From the NCBI GenBank assembly GCA_050330975.1, contig JBHJHK010000206.1, positions 1-18,328 of the forward strand: 18,328 nucleotides of DNA, written 5' to 3'. Shown piece after piece: positions 1 through 7,111 of the stretch. The notes beneath the pieces were generated by a model that saw only the letters and a list, made by a program, of their open reading frames with translations, did no database searches and was not told the DNA's origin. Position 1 is the first letter of the stretch; each line of letters starts with the position of its first letter. This DNA comes from JBHJHK01 sp050330975 (GTDB lineage: Bacteria; Pseudomonadota; Gammaproteobacteria; Competibacterales; Competibacteraceae). The translations under genes were made by a program, and so were the position numbers.

Positions 1-586
1 CCACCACGGCGGCCACCACCCCCACCACTTGGACCACCGCCCAGGCCCAGTCTTCGGGGGCGAGCATCTCCGTGACGTTGGTGGCCAGCAAAGGCATCAA
101 CGCCAACAGCGGAATGACCGCCAAGTCCTGGAACAACAACATGGCAAAGGCGGCCCGACCGTGGCGGGTGGTGAGCTGGTGTCTTTCCGCCAACAGCTGG
201 AGGGCCAGGGCCGTCGACGATAGGGCCAGGGTGATTCCCACCAAAATGGCTGGGCCCAACGACAAGCCCAGTCCCGTGGCCACCAGCCCCAGGGCCGCGC
301 CGCAGGTGAGGACTTGGGCGGTGCCGAGGCCAAACACGGCGTGGCGCAGCACCCACAGCCGGCTGGGTTGGAGCTCAAGGCCGATGATAAACAGCAACAA
401 CACCACCCCGAGCTCTGCCACGTGGAGGGTGTCGTCGGCGGCGGCGATGAGGCCTGTGACTTCGGGGCCGATGACCACCCCCGCCGCCATGTAGCCCAAG
501 ACGGCGCCGAGGCCCGCGCGTTTAAACAGGGGCACTGCCACGACGGCAGCGCCGAGGAACAGCGCCGTTTGTTCTAAAAGGGCCAC
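1..586 (-). CDS. Kef-type K+/H+ antiporter (CPA2), N-terminal part, cut by left edge
   Basis: Membrane antiporter of the CPA2/Kef family, which exchanges K+ (or Na+) for protons across the inner membrane. About 195 codons are visible. From a GTG start the protein reads ALFLGAAVVAVPLFKRAGLG, then a GYMAAGVVIGP segment, LLLFIIGLEL, SSTALALQLL and FQDLAVIPLLA; these are the hallmark order and motifs of KefB/KefC transmembrane domains. The GTG at 586 is chosen because the first helix then begins where it does in the family; no strong Shine-Dalgarno lies before it. It starts 13 bp after the YadH-like permease stop, so it is probably co-transcribed and perhaps coupled. The rest of the membrane domain and any TrkA-N/RCK domain lie outside the window, so KefB versus KefC type cannot be decided. 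Confidence 0.88.
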   Translation of the reverse strand, partial: MALLEQTALFLGAAVVAVPLFKRAGLGAVLGYMAAGVVIGPEVTGLIAAADDTLHVAELGVVLLLFIIGLELQPSRLWVLRHAVFGLGTAQVLTCGAALGLVATGLGLSLGPAILVGITLALSSTALALQLLAERHQLTTRHGRAAFAMLLFQDLAVIPLLALMPLLATNVTEMLAPEDWAWAVVQVVGVVAAVV

Positions 587-599
587 GGTGGGGGAACGA

Positions 600-1454
600 T
601 CAACTGCGAAGGCCGATGCCCTTGTGCAACAACCACAGGGCGAAGCTAAACAGCACCACGACGAACAAACCGATGATACCCAGGGCGACGCTCACGTCGA
701 TATCCGTGACCCCCAAGATGCCAAAGCGAAAGGCGTTGACCATGTAGAGGATGGGGTTGAGAAGGGAAACACCTTGCCAGAATTCTGGGAGGAGGTCGAT
801 GGAAAAGAACACCCCCCCCAAGTAGGTCAAGGGCGTCAGAACAAAGGTGGGGACAATGGAGGTATCGTCAAAGGTGCGGGCGAACACGCCGTTGATAAGC
901 CCCGCACAGGCGAACAACGCCGAGGTGAGGAGGGCGACCAGCACCGTGATCTCCAGATGCGCCAGCTCGAGGGGGGTGAAGGCAAAGGCCACCAGGGTCA
1001 CCAAGCAGCCCACCATGAGGCCTCGGGCCATACCACCACCTACAAAACCTAATAAAATTACATAGTTGGGTGTGGGGGAAGCCAGCAGCTCCTCGATGTG
1101 GCGCTGAAATTTGGCGCTGAAGAACGACGACACCACATTGGTGTAGGTATTGGTGATGATGGCCATCATGATCAGCCCCGGTACGATGTACTGGATGTAG
1201 CTAAAGCCCCCCATCTCGCCGATGCGCGAACCGATGAGATTGCCAAAGACTACAAAGTATAGGGCCATGGTGATGGTGGGAGGAATGAGGGTCTGGATCC
1301 AGATGCGGGAGAAGCGAATGACCTCTCGGCGCAGCAGGGTGTGCAATGCCACGACGGCGATGACAGCAGGGGAGGTGGGCGCCGGGGCGAGGCGCCCTCG
1401 TCGAGATGGCGTGGCGACCTCGGATGCTTTGGATACGTCGGAAACGTTGGACAC
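600..1454 (-). CDS. yadH: ABC-2 type transporter permease, YadH-like
   Basis: Inner-membrane permease subunit of an ABC-2 exporter, partner of the ATPase just upstream. The 284-residue protein matches my recollection of E. coli YadH over almost its whole length: RIWIQTLIPPTITMALYFVV, the GNLIGSRIGEMGGFSY and IVPGLIMM segments, FARTFDDTSIVPTFVLTPLT followed by YLGGVFFS, and a C-terminal GLRS. Six hydrophobic segments are visible. It is about 28 residues longer than YadH because of a polar Ser/Pro/Arg-rich N-terminus; an internal start near VALHTLLRRE would give the family length, so the start is uncertain. It follows yadG by 10 bp. The exported substrate of this family is not firmly established, so none is assigned. 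Confidence 0.93.
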   Translation of the reverse strand: MSNVSDVSKASEVATPSRRGRLAPAPTSPAVIAVVALHTLLRREVIRFSRIWIQTLIPPTITMALYFVVFGNLIGSRIGEMGGFSYIQYIVPGLIMMAIITNTYTNVVSSFFSAKFQRHIEELLASPTPNYVILLGFVGGGMARGLMVGCLVTLVAFAFTPLELAHLEITVLVALLTSALFACAGLINGVFARTFDDTSIVPTFVLTPLTYLGGVFFSIDLLPEFWQGVSLLNPILYMVNAFRFGILGVTDIDVSVALGIIGLFVVVLFSFALWLLHKGIGLRS

Positions 1455-1464
1455 GTCAAAGACC

Positions 1465-2394
1465 TCAGGCAGCGGCTTCAGCGCCGTCTTCCACCAAGCG
1501 CATAAACAGTTCTTCTAGGCGATTGGCCTTGTTGCGCAGGCTCACCACCTCGATGTCGTGGTGGGTGAGGTGTTGGAACAGGGCATTGATCCCTTGATCC
1601 TTGCTCACTTCCACCTCCAAGGTGTGGTTGTCGACGGGCTTTAGGCGGTAGCCGGGAATGTTGGGCACATCACAGAGGGCCCGGCGCAAGTCGAGGACAA
1701 AGGTCTCTCGCTGCAGGGTGTCTAGCAAGGTGCGCATTTGGGTGTTTTCGACGATGCGGCCGTCGTCGATGATGGCGATGTGGCGACAGAGGTTTTCCGC
1801 CTCTTCGAGATAATGGGTGGTGAGGATGATGGTGGTGCCGCGGGCGTTGATCTCTTGCAAAAAACTCCACATGGAGCGGCGGATTTCGATGTCGACCCCG
1901 GCGGTGGGTTCGTCGAGGATCAACAGCTTGGGTTCGTGGATCAACGCCCGGGCAATCATCAAGCGCCGCTTCATCCCCCCCGATAGATCCCGGGCGGGGC
2001 TGTGGCGCTTGTCCCACAGGGCCAATTGGTCGAGGTAGTGCTCGGCGCGCGCCAAGGCGCTCTTGCGGTCGATGCCGTAGTAGCCAGCCTGGTTGACGAC
2101 GATGTTCAACACCTTGTCGAAGACGTTGAAATTGAATTCCTGAGGTACGAGGCCTAGATAGGTCTTGGCCCGGGGAAAATCGGTGTCGATGTCGACGCCA
2201 AAGACCTCGACCGAGCCTTGGGTTTTGGTGACCAGCGAGGCGATGATGCCGATGGTGGTGGATTTGCCGGCGCCGTTGGGACCTAAAAGGGCGAAGAAAT
2301 CCCCGGCGGGGACGCTCAGATCGATTCCCTTGAGGGCCGAGAAACCGTTGGCGTAGGTCTTGGTGAGACCGCGAATGTCCAGTGCCTGGGTCAT
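1465..2394 (-). CDS. yadG: ABC transporter ATP-binding protein, YadG-like
   Basis: Cytoplasmic ATPase energising the YadH-like permease encoded immediately downstream. The 309 residues contain Walker A GPNGAGKST (38-46), the Q-loop glutamine near 85, the signature LSGGM (137-141), Walker B LLILDEP (157-163) and the switch histidine H194 in TTHYLEEAE. FGVDIDTDFPRAKTYLG and QEFNFNVFDKV are typical of the YadG subgroup. After the ATPase core, about 90 residues form the C-terminal extension seen in drug/polysaccharide-type ABC-2 ATPases. The ATG at 2394 gives the normal family N-terminus. Gene order yadG-yadH is conserved in proteobacteria; here a Kef antiporter gene follows on the same strand. 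Confidence 0.95.
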   Translation of the reverse strand: MTQALDIRGLTKTYANGFSALKGIDLSVPAGDFFALLGPNGAGKSTTIGIIASLVTKTQGSVEVFGVDIDTDFPRAKTYLGLVPQEFNFNVFDKVLNIVVNQAGYYGIDRKSALARAEHYLDQLALWDKRHSPARDLSGGMKRRLMIARALIHEPKLLILDEPTAGVDIEIRRSMWSFLQEINARGTTIILTTHYLEEAENLCRHIAIIDDGRIVENTQMRTLLDTLQRETFVLDLRRALCDVPNIPGYRLKPVDNHTLEVEVSKDQGINALFQHLTHHDIEVVSLRNKANRLEELFMRLVEDGAEAAA

Positions 2395-2428
2395 GGGGTC
2401 GTAATGGTGCTCTGACGGGTAAAAGCGA

Positions 2429-2460
2429 TGGGCGACGCCTGGGTGAGACGCAATCGCCCA
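2429..2460 (-). terminator. Possible stem-loop between thioesterase and yadG
   Basis: A perfect 7-bp inverted repeat, TGGGCGA and TCGCCCA, encloses 18 nt. On the minus strand it lies 21 nt past the thioesterase stop and is followed by TCGCTTTTACC, which contains only four Ts. This could be a weak intrinsic terminator, or an operator just upstream of yadG. The large loop and short T-run make either reading uncertain. Confidence 0.3.
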
Positions 2461-2481
2461 GCTAAAGTTTCTGGCCCGTGC

Positions 2482-2970
2482 TCACAGGGGTGGATCGCCG
2501 GCCAGATCCCCCCCCTCGAAGGCCAAGATGCCCTGGCGCACCGGGTCGGGCAAAGGAGTGGGGCGGTCGGTGGCCCTGTGGCACCACACCAACACCCCGC
2601 GACTGGTGGCCACAGGTGGGGTGGCGCCCTGGGGGAAGATGGCCGCTTCTAGCATCAAGCTACTATTGCCCAACCGCACCACCCGACTGCCCACTTCGAT
2701 GGTGGCGGGGTAGTGCAGGGGTGTTTTAAAGGTGCACTGGATGTCCACCAACACCGGAAATGTGTCCGTATCCCCCACGGATGTGCCCACCACGGCCTCT
2801 AAATAGGCGATGCGCCCCGATTCCAGGTAGCGAAAATAGTTGGCGTTATTGACATGGCCCAGGGCGTCCATGTCTCCCCAGCGCACGGGTAGGGTGTGAA
2901 AATGGCGAAATTGGCTGCGTTCCACGGCGGATATCCGATTATTGGGGCCCTTTTGGGGTTGAAGCATCAT
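2482..2970 (-). CDS. Acyl-CoA thioesterase, hotdog fold (4-hydroxybenzoyl-CoA thioesterase/FadM-like)
   Basis: Single-domain hotdog thioesterase, expected to hydrolyse acyl-CoA to free acid and CoA in the cytoplasm. The diagnostic segment is VRWGDMDALGHVNNANYFRY followed by LESGR, containing the Asp and the GHVNN helix start of the 4HBT/FadM/YbgC class; the later HYPATIEVGSRVVRLGNSS strand also fits. The frame is open further upstream to a TTG at 3015, but the ATG at 2970 (with a second ATG at 2967) gives a 162-residue protein of normal length with GAGG 11 nt upstream. The specific acyl substrate cannot be read from sequence. The gene is divergent from the universal stress gene and lies upstream of yadG on the same strand. 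Confidence 0.85.
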   Translation of the reverse strand: MMLQPQKGPNNRISAVERSQFRHFHTLPVRWGDMDALGHVNNANYFRYLESGRIAYLEAVVGTSVGDTDTFPVLVDIQCTFKTPLHYPATIEVGSRVVRLGNSSLMLEAAIFPQGATPPVATSRGVLVWCHRATDRPTPLPDPVRQGILAFEGGDLAGDPPL

Positions 2971-3087
2971 ACGTGGCCCATCCTCGGGCTGTAAACTGCC
3001 CCAAGGGGTCGCCAAATGCCTCGGTGGGCACTATAACTACCCTTAGGTTCCGAACCCCAAACGGATGAAGCCCTCGGATCCAGGCCT

Positions 3088-3106
3088 TCGACCCCAGCGG
3101 GGTCGA
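3088..3106. repeat. Perfect hairpin in the thioesterase/usp divergent region
   Basis: TCGACCCC and GGGGTCGA form a perfect 8-bp stem around a 3-nt loop. Nine bases downstream is a second, shorter dyad (GAGAC, two bases, GTCTC; 3115-3126). Neither is followed by a T-tract, so they look more like operator or 5'-leader structures of usp than a terminator. In the same gap, TATAGT (minus strand, 3035-3030) is a possible -10 for the thioesterase, without a convincing -35. Confidence 0.45.
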
Positions 3107-3182
3107 TATTCAACGAGACTGGTCTCACCGATTGACCGCGTCGTAGGAGCAGATGGCCATGACCGTCTGCGGGAGGAGTCAG

Positions 3183-3620
3183 GTGGAAACGCACTACCAA
3201 CACATCTTGGCGGCTTTGGACTTCGACCCGAGTAGCCTACAAGTCGGGCGTCGCGCCCGGGAGATCGCCCGCCGCCACGGCGCCAAACTCAGCTTGGTCC
3301 ACGTGGTGGAGGAGGTCAATATCAGTGCCGGCTATGAGCTCATGCCCCTATTGCCGGAGTTGCCCGACGAAAACGTCCTCCAGGAGGCCCAGGCTTCCCT
3401 GGATCGCATCGCCGCCCAGCTGGAGCTGCCCGACTGCGCCCGCTTCGCCGTGTCGGCGGTCTCCACCAAGGAAGGCGTGATCAAACTGGCCACCACCGAA
3501 AAGGTGGATCTCATCGTCATCGGCTGTCACCAGCGCCGGGGGTTGTCGGTGCTGTTGGGCTCCACCGCCAACGCCCTGACGGGCTCGGCGCCCTGTGACG
3601 TGTTGGCGGTGCGCATCTAG
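3183..3620 (+). CDS. Universal stress protein, UspA family, single domain
   Basis: Cytoplasmic stress protein with the Usp alpha/beta fold. The 145 residues start YQHILAALDFDPSS (strand 1 with the conserved Asp), continue with AREIARRHGAKLSLVHVVEE, and end with DLIVIGCHQRRGLSVLLGST followed by ANALTGSAPCDVLAVR. This C-terminal block matches the Usp nucleotide-binding G-2x-G-9x-G-(S/T) region in position; GCHQRRG and LLGST are the visible parts. The start is set at GTG 3183, because GGAGG (3172-3176) sits six bases before it and the family normally begins just ahead of YQHILVALD. ATG codons at 3153 and 3159, behind AGGAG at 3145-3149, would add 10 or 8 residues and cannot be excluded. It converges with proV, 27 bp away. 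Confidence 0.9.
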   Translation: METHYQHILAALDFDPSSLQVGRRAREIARRHGAKLSLVHVVEEVNISAGYELMPLLPELPDENVLQEAQASLDRIAAQLELPDCARFAVSAVSTKEGVIKLATTEKVDLIVIGCHQRRGLSVLLGSTANALTGSAPCDVLAVRI

Positions 3621-3641
3621 AGCGAGCACCGGGCCTCAGAC

Positions 3642-3659
3642 CGAGCCTCAGCTGGCTCG
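3642..3659. repeat. Hairpin at the convergent usp/proV junction
   Basis: CGAGCC and GGCTCG form a 6-bp stem with a 6-nt loop that includes the proV stop codon (3648-3650). It sits between two convergent genes and could slow transcription from both sides, but there is no T-tract on either strand. A role as a bidirectional terminator is only a possibility. Confidence 0.3.
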
Positions 3660-4901
3660 ACGTCGGGCCTCGGTTGCTGCCGCCTCGGGAATTGCCTCGA
3701 ACCCGGGAGCGGCGGGGGGATTGGGGGTCTGGATGTTGAGGACGTTGCCCATCTGGGTGCGGCTGACGGTGCCCTTGAGATCCCCTTCGCGGTCCACCAC
3801 CGCCACGGGGTAGTCGCACTCCAAAGTCATGGGCAAGGCCCGTTCTAGGGTATCTTCGGGCCCCAGGGAAGGTTGGGCTTCGGTGGCGTCGGCCACGGTG
3901 GTCGTGGCATTGCCCGTCGCCAGGGCCTGCTCCACGGCCTGTTGGGTCACCACCCCCCGATAGCCATCGTCGGCCACCACATAGCCGTAATTCGCCCCCT
4001 GGCGGCGCAGTTCGGCCAGGGCGTGGTCGAGGTCGTCGCTGGTGATGCGAAGCGAAGGGGGTCTCATCACCGACTCCACGGTGAGGACTCGAGCGCGGTT
4101 GACGTCGCGGACGAAGGCCCGCACGTAGTCGTCGGCGGGGTTGAGGAGGATCTGCGGCGGTGTGCCCACCTGGGACAGCCGGCCGTCCTTGAGGATGGCG
4201 ATCCGATCGCCGATGCGCAGTGCCTCGTCGAGATCGTGGGTGATAAAGACGATGGTCTTGTGGAGCCGGTTCTGGAGTTCTAGGAGCTGGTCTTGCATCT
4301 GGCTGCGGATCAAGGGATCTAGGGCGGAGAAGGCCTCGTCCATGAGCAAGATATCGGCGTCGGTGGCCAAGGCCCGGGCCAACCCCACCCGCTGCTGCAT
4401 CCCCCCCGACAGCTGGCTGGGAAATTGCTTTTCGAAGCCCTTGAGGCCCACGGCGTCGATCCATTCTAGGGCCACCGCCCGGCGGGCCTTGGCCTCTTGT
4501 CCCTGGACCTTGAGGCCGTAGGCGACGTTGTCGAGGACCGTGCGGTGGGGCAATAGTCCAAAGCGCTGGAACACCATGCTGGTGCGCTGGCGGCGAAAGC
4601 GCCGCAGCTCGGCCTCCGACAGCTCCATGATGTCCGTGCCGTCGACGACGATGCGGCCGGCGGTGGGGTCGATGTGGCGGTTGAAGTGGCGGATCAAGGT
4701 GGACTTGCCCGATCCCGACAGCCCCATGATGACAAAGATCTCGCCCCTGTCGATGGCCAAAGAAATGTCGTGGAGACCCAGGGTATGGCCCGTTTCGGCC
4801 AACAACGCCTCTTTGCTCAACCCCGACTGAACCCGAGCTAGGGCATCGCCGGGGCGGGGACCGAAGATTTTTGTGACCCGTTGAACGTCGATGAGTGCCA
4901 T
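3648..4901 (-). CDS. proV: Glycine betaine/proline-type ABC transporter ATP-binding protein with tandem CBS domains
   Basis: ATPase of an osmoprotectant importer. The 417 residues show Walker A GLSGSGKST (60-68), the signature LSGGMQQR (164-171), Walker B DILLMDEA (183-190) and H-loop H222. The motifs NRHIDPTAG, MVFQRFGLLPHRTVLDNVAYG and ALDPLIRSQMQ are typical of ProV/OpuAA rather than of general amino-acid ATPases. Residues from about 275 to 395 form a CBS pair (VESVMRPPSLRITSDD; YVVADDGYRGVV; YPVAVVDREGDLKGTVSRTQ), which in the family senses ionic strength or nucleotides and gates transport. It is the last gene of the proX-proW-proV operon, 12 bp after proW. A short Pro/Ala-rich tail follows the second CBS motif. 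Confidence 0.95.
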   Translation of the reverse strand: MALIDVQRVTKIFGPRPGDALARVQSGLSKEALLAETGHTLGLHDISLAIDRGEIFVIMGLSGSGKSTLIRHFNRHIDPTAGRIVVDGTDIMELSEAELRRFRRQRTSMVFQRFGLLPHRTVLDNVAYGLKVQGQEAKARRAVALEWIDAVGLKGFEKQFPSQLSGGMQQRVGLARALATDADILLMDEAFSALDPLIRSQMQDQLLELQNRLHKTIVFITHDLDEALRIGDRIAILKDGRLSQVGTPPQILLNPADDYVRAFVRDVNRARVLTVESVMRPPSLRITSDDLDHALAELRRQGANYGYVVADDGYRGVVTQQAVEQALATGNATTTVADATEAQPSLGPEDTLERALPMTLECDYPVAVVDREGDLKGTVSRTQMGNVLNIQTPNPPAAPGFEAIPEAAATEARRRAS

Positions 4902-4913
4902 GGCAAAGAATCC

Positions 4914-5780
4914 TCAGCCCAAGTTGCGGTGGGTTTGCAGCCGCTGGCCCAAGGCCTGGCTGATGCGGTCAAATACCACCGCCAACAACACGATGGCCAG
5001 CCCCCCCAGCAGCCCCTGGCCCGAGTCGTTGCGCTGGAGGCCCAGTAGCACCGTCTCCCCCACCCCCCGGGCGCCGATCATGGAGGCGATGACCACCATG
5101 GCCAGTGCCATCATGGTGGTCTGATTGATGCCCTGCATAATGGAGGGCAATGCCAGGGGGATTTGTACGTCCCTGAGGATCTGCATACGGCTGGCGCCAA
5201 AGGCCCGGCTGGCCTCCACCACGTCGCTGTCCACCAGGCGAATGCCAAGGTCGGTGAGGCGGATCAGGGGTGGGGTGGCGTAGATCACCGTGGCGAGGAT
5301 CGCCGGTACCTTGCCCAGGCCAAACAGCATGGCCGCCGGGATGAGGTACACAAAGCTTGGGATGGTCTGCATGATATCCAACAGCGGTTGCTGCAGGCGG
5401 CGAAATCCCTTGGAGCGGGCGGCCAAGATGCCGAGGGGTATACCGATCACCGTGCTGATGCCCACCGACACCAACATGATGGCAATGGTCTGCATGGCCT
5501 GGTCCCACAGCCCCAGGGCGCCGATGAGCCACATGGCCAAGGCCATGGAGCCCGCCAACCAAAAGCGTCGGCTGGCGCCATAGGCCAAGGCGGCGATGAT
5601 CACCAAGATCAGCCACGGCGGGGCGGACCTGAGCAGGCCCTCGAAGGCCACCAGCACCTGGAGCAGGCCGTTGGAGATGGCCTCGAAGAAATTGCCGTGT
5701 TCGATCACCAGGTAGTCCACCAAATCGTTGGTGGCCCGGCGGATGGGGGTACCGATATCGGGAAACAGGGCGCTGTCCAT
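4914..5780 (-). CDS. proW: Glycine betaine/proline-type ABC transporter permease
   Basis: Inner-membrane channel subunit of the betaine importer. The 288 residues contain several hydrophobic helices and the permease EAA loop, EASRAFGASRMQILRDVQIP then LALPSIMQGI, which docks to the ATPase. MQTIPSFVYLIPAAMLFGLG, VIYATPPLIRLTDLGIR and MIGARGVGETVLLGLQR are characteristic of ProW/OpuAB. The ATG at 5780 gives an amphipathic N-terminus before the first helix, as usual; a TGAGG lies about 14 nt upstream, so its ribosome site is poor. It starts 35 bp after the proX stop and ends 12 bp before proV. It looks intact, unlike proX. Confidence 0.95.
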   Translation of the reverse strand: MDSALFPDIGTPIRRATNDLVDYLVIEHGNFFEAISNGLLQVLVAFEGLLRSAPPWLILVIIAALAYGASRRFWLAGSMALAMWLIGALGLWDQAMQTIAIMLVSVGISTVIGIPLGILAARSKGFRRLQQPLLDIMQTIPSFVYLIPAAMLFGLGKVPAILATVIYATPPLIRLTDLGIRLVDSDVVEASRAFGASRMQILRDVQIPLALPSIMQGINQTTMMALAMVVIASMIGARGVGETVLLGLQRNDSGQGLLGGLAIVLLAVVFDRISQALGQRLQTHRNLG

Positions 5781-5815
5781 GGATTTTTTGAAGACCTCAG
5801 GGGCGAGCGCTCAGC

Positions 5816-6181
5816 TCACAGGGCCCCTTTGACCCGCGCGGCCGTGGCCTCGTCCACCCAGGTGGTCCAGATGTCCTCCCGGGTCTCCAAGAAGTGGCGA
5901 GCGGCGTCCTCGGCGCTGGCGTCGCGGTCTTGCATGTAGGCCAACATCTTGGAGACCAGGGCGTTGCTGGTTTCGTAGTTGGCGAGGAACTCCACGATGA
6001 GGGGCACCTGCTGGGCGAACTCGGTGTTGACGCCCACCACCGTCTCCACCAGGGGATAGGCCACGGCCTGGTCGGGGGTCATGGTCGAGTTCATTTGCTG
6101 CCAGATTTTGGGGTCATGGGGGGGTTCTTCCAGCATGGTCACTTGGTCGCCGACTTTGCCCAACACCCAGGTGGGACCCCA
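5816..6181 (-). pseudogene. proX: proX 3' part, downstream of an in-frame stop
   Basis: This is the remaining 121 codons of the betaine-binding protein gene, in the same frame as the 5' part and with no base missing. It begins immediately after the TAA with WGPTWVLGKVGDQV, the conserved aromatic segment of the ligand pocket, and continues with WQQMNSTMTPDQAVAYPLVE and a Glu/Asp-rich C-terminus ending RVKGAL. The only early start is a GTG (6166) inside the conserved WVLGK motif, with no ribosome site, so independent translation is unlikely. Without readthrough or correction of the stop, the second lobe would not be made as part of the receptor. Confidence 0.8.
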
Positions 6182-6829
6182 TTAGTAGAACAAGATGGGC
6201 CGCCGACGTTTGATGTTGGACTCGATGGCCGCCGAGAGAGCCGCGCCGGTACCGGGGCGAAAGTTGGTGAAGTGGTCGCTGAGCCCGTAGGCCACCAACT
6301 TGCGGCTGTTGACCTCTTCGCAGGCCCAGCCGGCGATGCAGTTGTAAAACCGGCCCTTGCTGGGCTCTTCGGGGTCTTGGAAAACGTCTTTGTACTTGGG
6401 CAGGTCGAACACCGAGCTCAAGCCCGCCGCCGGGGCGTCCTCCCCCTCGATGAGATAGTTGGGGACGAACCAGCCCTGGACGGCGTCGGGGAAATTGGTG
6501 CCTACGCTCACCACCAGGCCAGCTTCTTCGGCCTTGATCCAGGCTTCGGTGATGTTGTCGACCCAGAATTCCATGTAAATGTCGACGTCACCCCGGGCCA
6601 AACCGTTGAGGAGGGGAATGGTGGAGCCGGGAATGTCATCCACCTGGCAACCGTAGCCGTGTTGGACGATAAACTGGGCCACGGCATTGTGAAAGGCGCT
6701 AGAGTCCCAGTCCAATCCAGCGAATACGATGGGCCGGTCGATTTCACACTGGGGATCGGCGGCGACGACCGGGGCGGTTGGGACTTGGAGCAACAGGCAG
6801 GCGACGGCGGTGTAAAGGAGTGCTTTCAA
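6182..6829 (-). CDS. proX: Glycine betaine-type substrate-binding protein, 5' part ending at an internal TAA
   Basis: Periplasmic receptor that would deliver betaine or a similar quaternary amine to ProWV. The N-terminus MKALLYTAVACLLLQVPTAP followed by VVAADP is a signal peptide with an AxA-like cleavage site. The mature part, IVFAGLDWDSSAFHNAVAQF, GDVDIYMEFWVDN and ACEEVNSRKLVAYGLSDHF, is typical of the OpuAC/ProX family. Codon 216 is TAA (6182-6184), in the sequence PILFY-stop-WGPTWV, where relatives have a second aromatic residue, usually Tyr. The open frame spanning both parts (5816-6829, 338 codons) has normal family length, so a single base change explains the break. It is either a recent nonsense mutation or a sequencing error. 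It is first in the operon and divergent from the FadN-like gene. Confidence 0.9.
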   Translation of the reverse strand: MKALLYTAVACLLLQVPTAPVVAADPQCEIDRPIVFAGLDWDSSAFHNAVAQFIVQHGYGCQVDDIPGSTIPLLNGLARGDVDIYMEFWVDNITEAWIKAEEAGLVVSVGTNFPDAVQGWFVPNYLIEGEDAPAAGLSSVFDLPKYKDVFQDPEEPSKGRFYNCIAGWACEEVNSRKLVAYGLSDHFTNFRPGTGAALSAAIESNIKRRRPILFY

Positions 6830-6863
6830 GGAAACAGCCTCGTTGTCGGAAAAAATTCATCGA

Positions 6864-6892
6864 AGTATAGCCAACGGTCCCGGGATACCCAA
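6864..6892 (-). promoter_or_regulatory. Candidate sigma70-type promoter for proXWV
   Basis: On the minus strand TTGGGT (6892-6887) and TATACT (6869-6864) are separated by exactly 17 bp. The -10 matches the consensus at five of six positions; the -35 matches only at TTG. The predicted transcript would start near 6857, leaving a leader of about 28 nt before the proX ATG. Confidence 0.5.
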
Positions 6893-6920
6893 GGTCTGAT
6901 GGAATACATGGCTCGCCTCA

Positions 6921-6980
6921 GGTGTTCTGACAAAGGGTCAGGGGTTTTAACCTGTACAATGAATCTTCGGGGTGTTCAGA
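6921..6980. repeat. Direct repeat upstream of the proX promoter
   Basis: GGTGTTCTGA at 6921-6930 recurs as GGTGTTCAGA at 6971-6980: nine of ten bases match, offset by exactly 50 bp, close to five helical turns. The copies lie upstream of the candidate proX -35, in the 282-bp gap between proX and the FadN-like gene. They may be activator half-sites; the regulator is unknown. Confidence 0.4.
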
Positions 6981-7025
6981 GGGGCGGAGATGAAGAAACC
7001 CCCGGCCCTGGGCAACTCCCCGACT

Positions 7026-7039
7026 TTGACTGGGGTCAA
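7026..7039. promoter_or_regulatory. 14-bp dyad, possible operator of the FadN-like gene
   Basis: TTGAC and GTCAA flank four bases in perfect symmetry, 73 bp before the ATG of the FadN-like gene. An AT-rich stretch (TACTATTATTG) follows at once, so the dyad could overlap a promoter. The arrangement resembles a dimeric repressor site, but I cannot assign a family. Confidence 0.35.
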
Positions 7040-7111
7040 TACTATTATTGCAGTTCTGTGGCATGATCTCGCCGCAGGGAAAATCACAATATTCTTCCGG
7101 GGGGAGTCTCG

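Noticed and set aside
3517..4464. Open frame of 315 codons on the proV strand in another frame
   Set aside because: Arg/Pro/Gly-rich product without structure; the proV frame in the same place has every ATPase and CBS motif.
6182..6184. Recoding of TAA as a sense codon (alternative code or suppression)
   Set aside because: Other genes here (yadG, proW, proV, AGCS, cyclase) have no internal TAA, TAG or TGA. One isolated case fits mutation or error better.
5894..7066. Open frame of 390 codons opposite proX and across the intergenic gap
   Set aside because: Low-complexity His/Gly/Val composition, no recognisable motif, and it runs against a gene with a signal peptide and family motifs.
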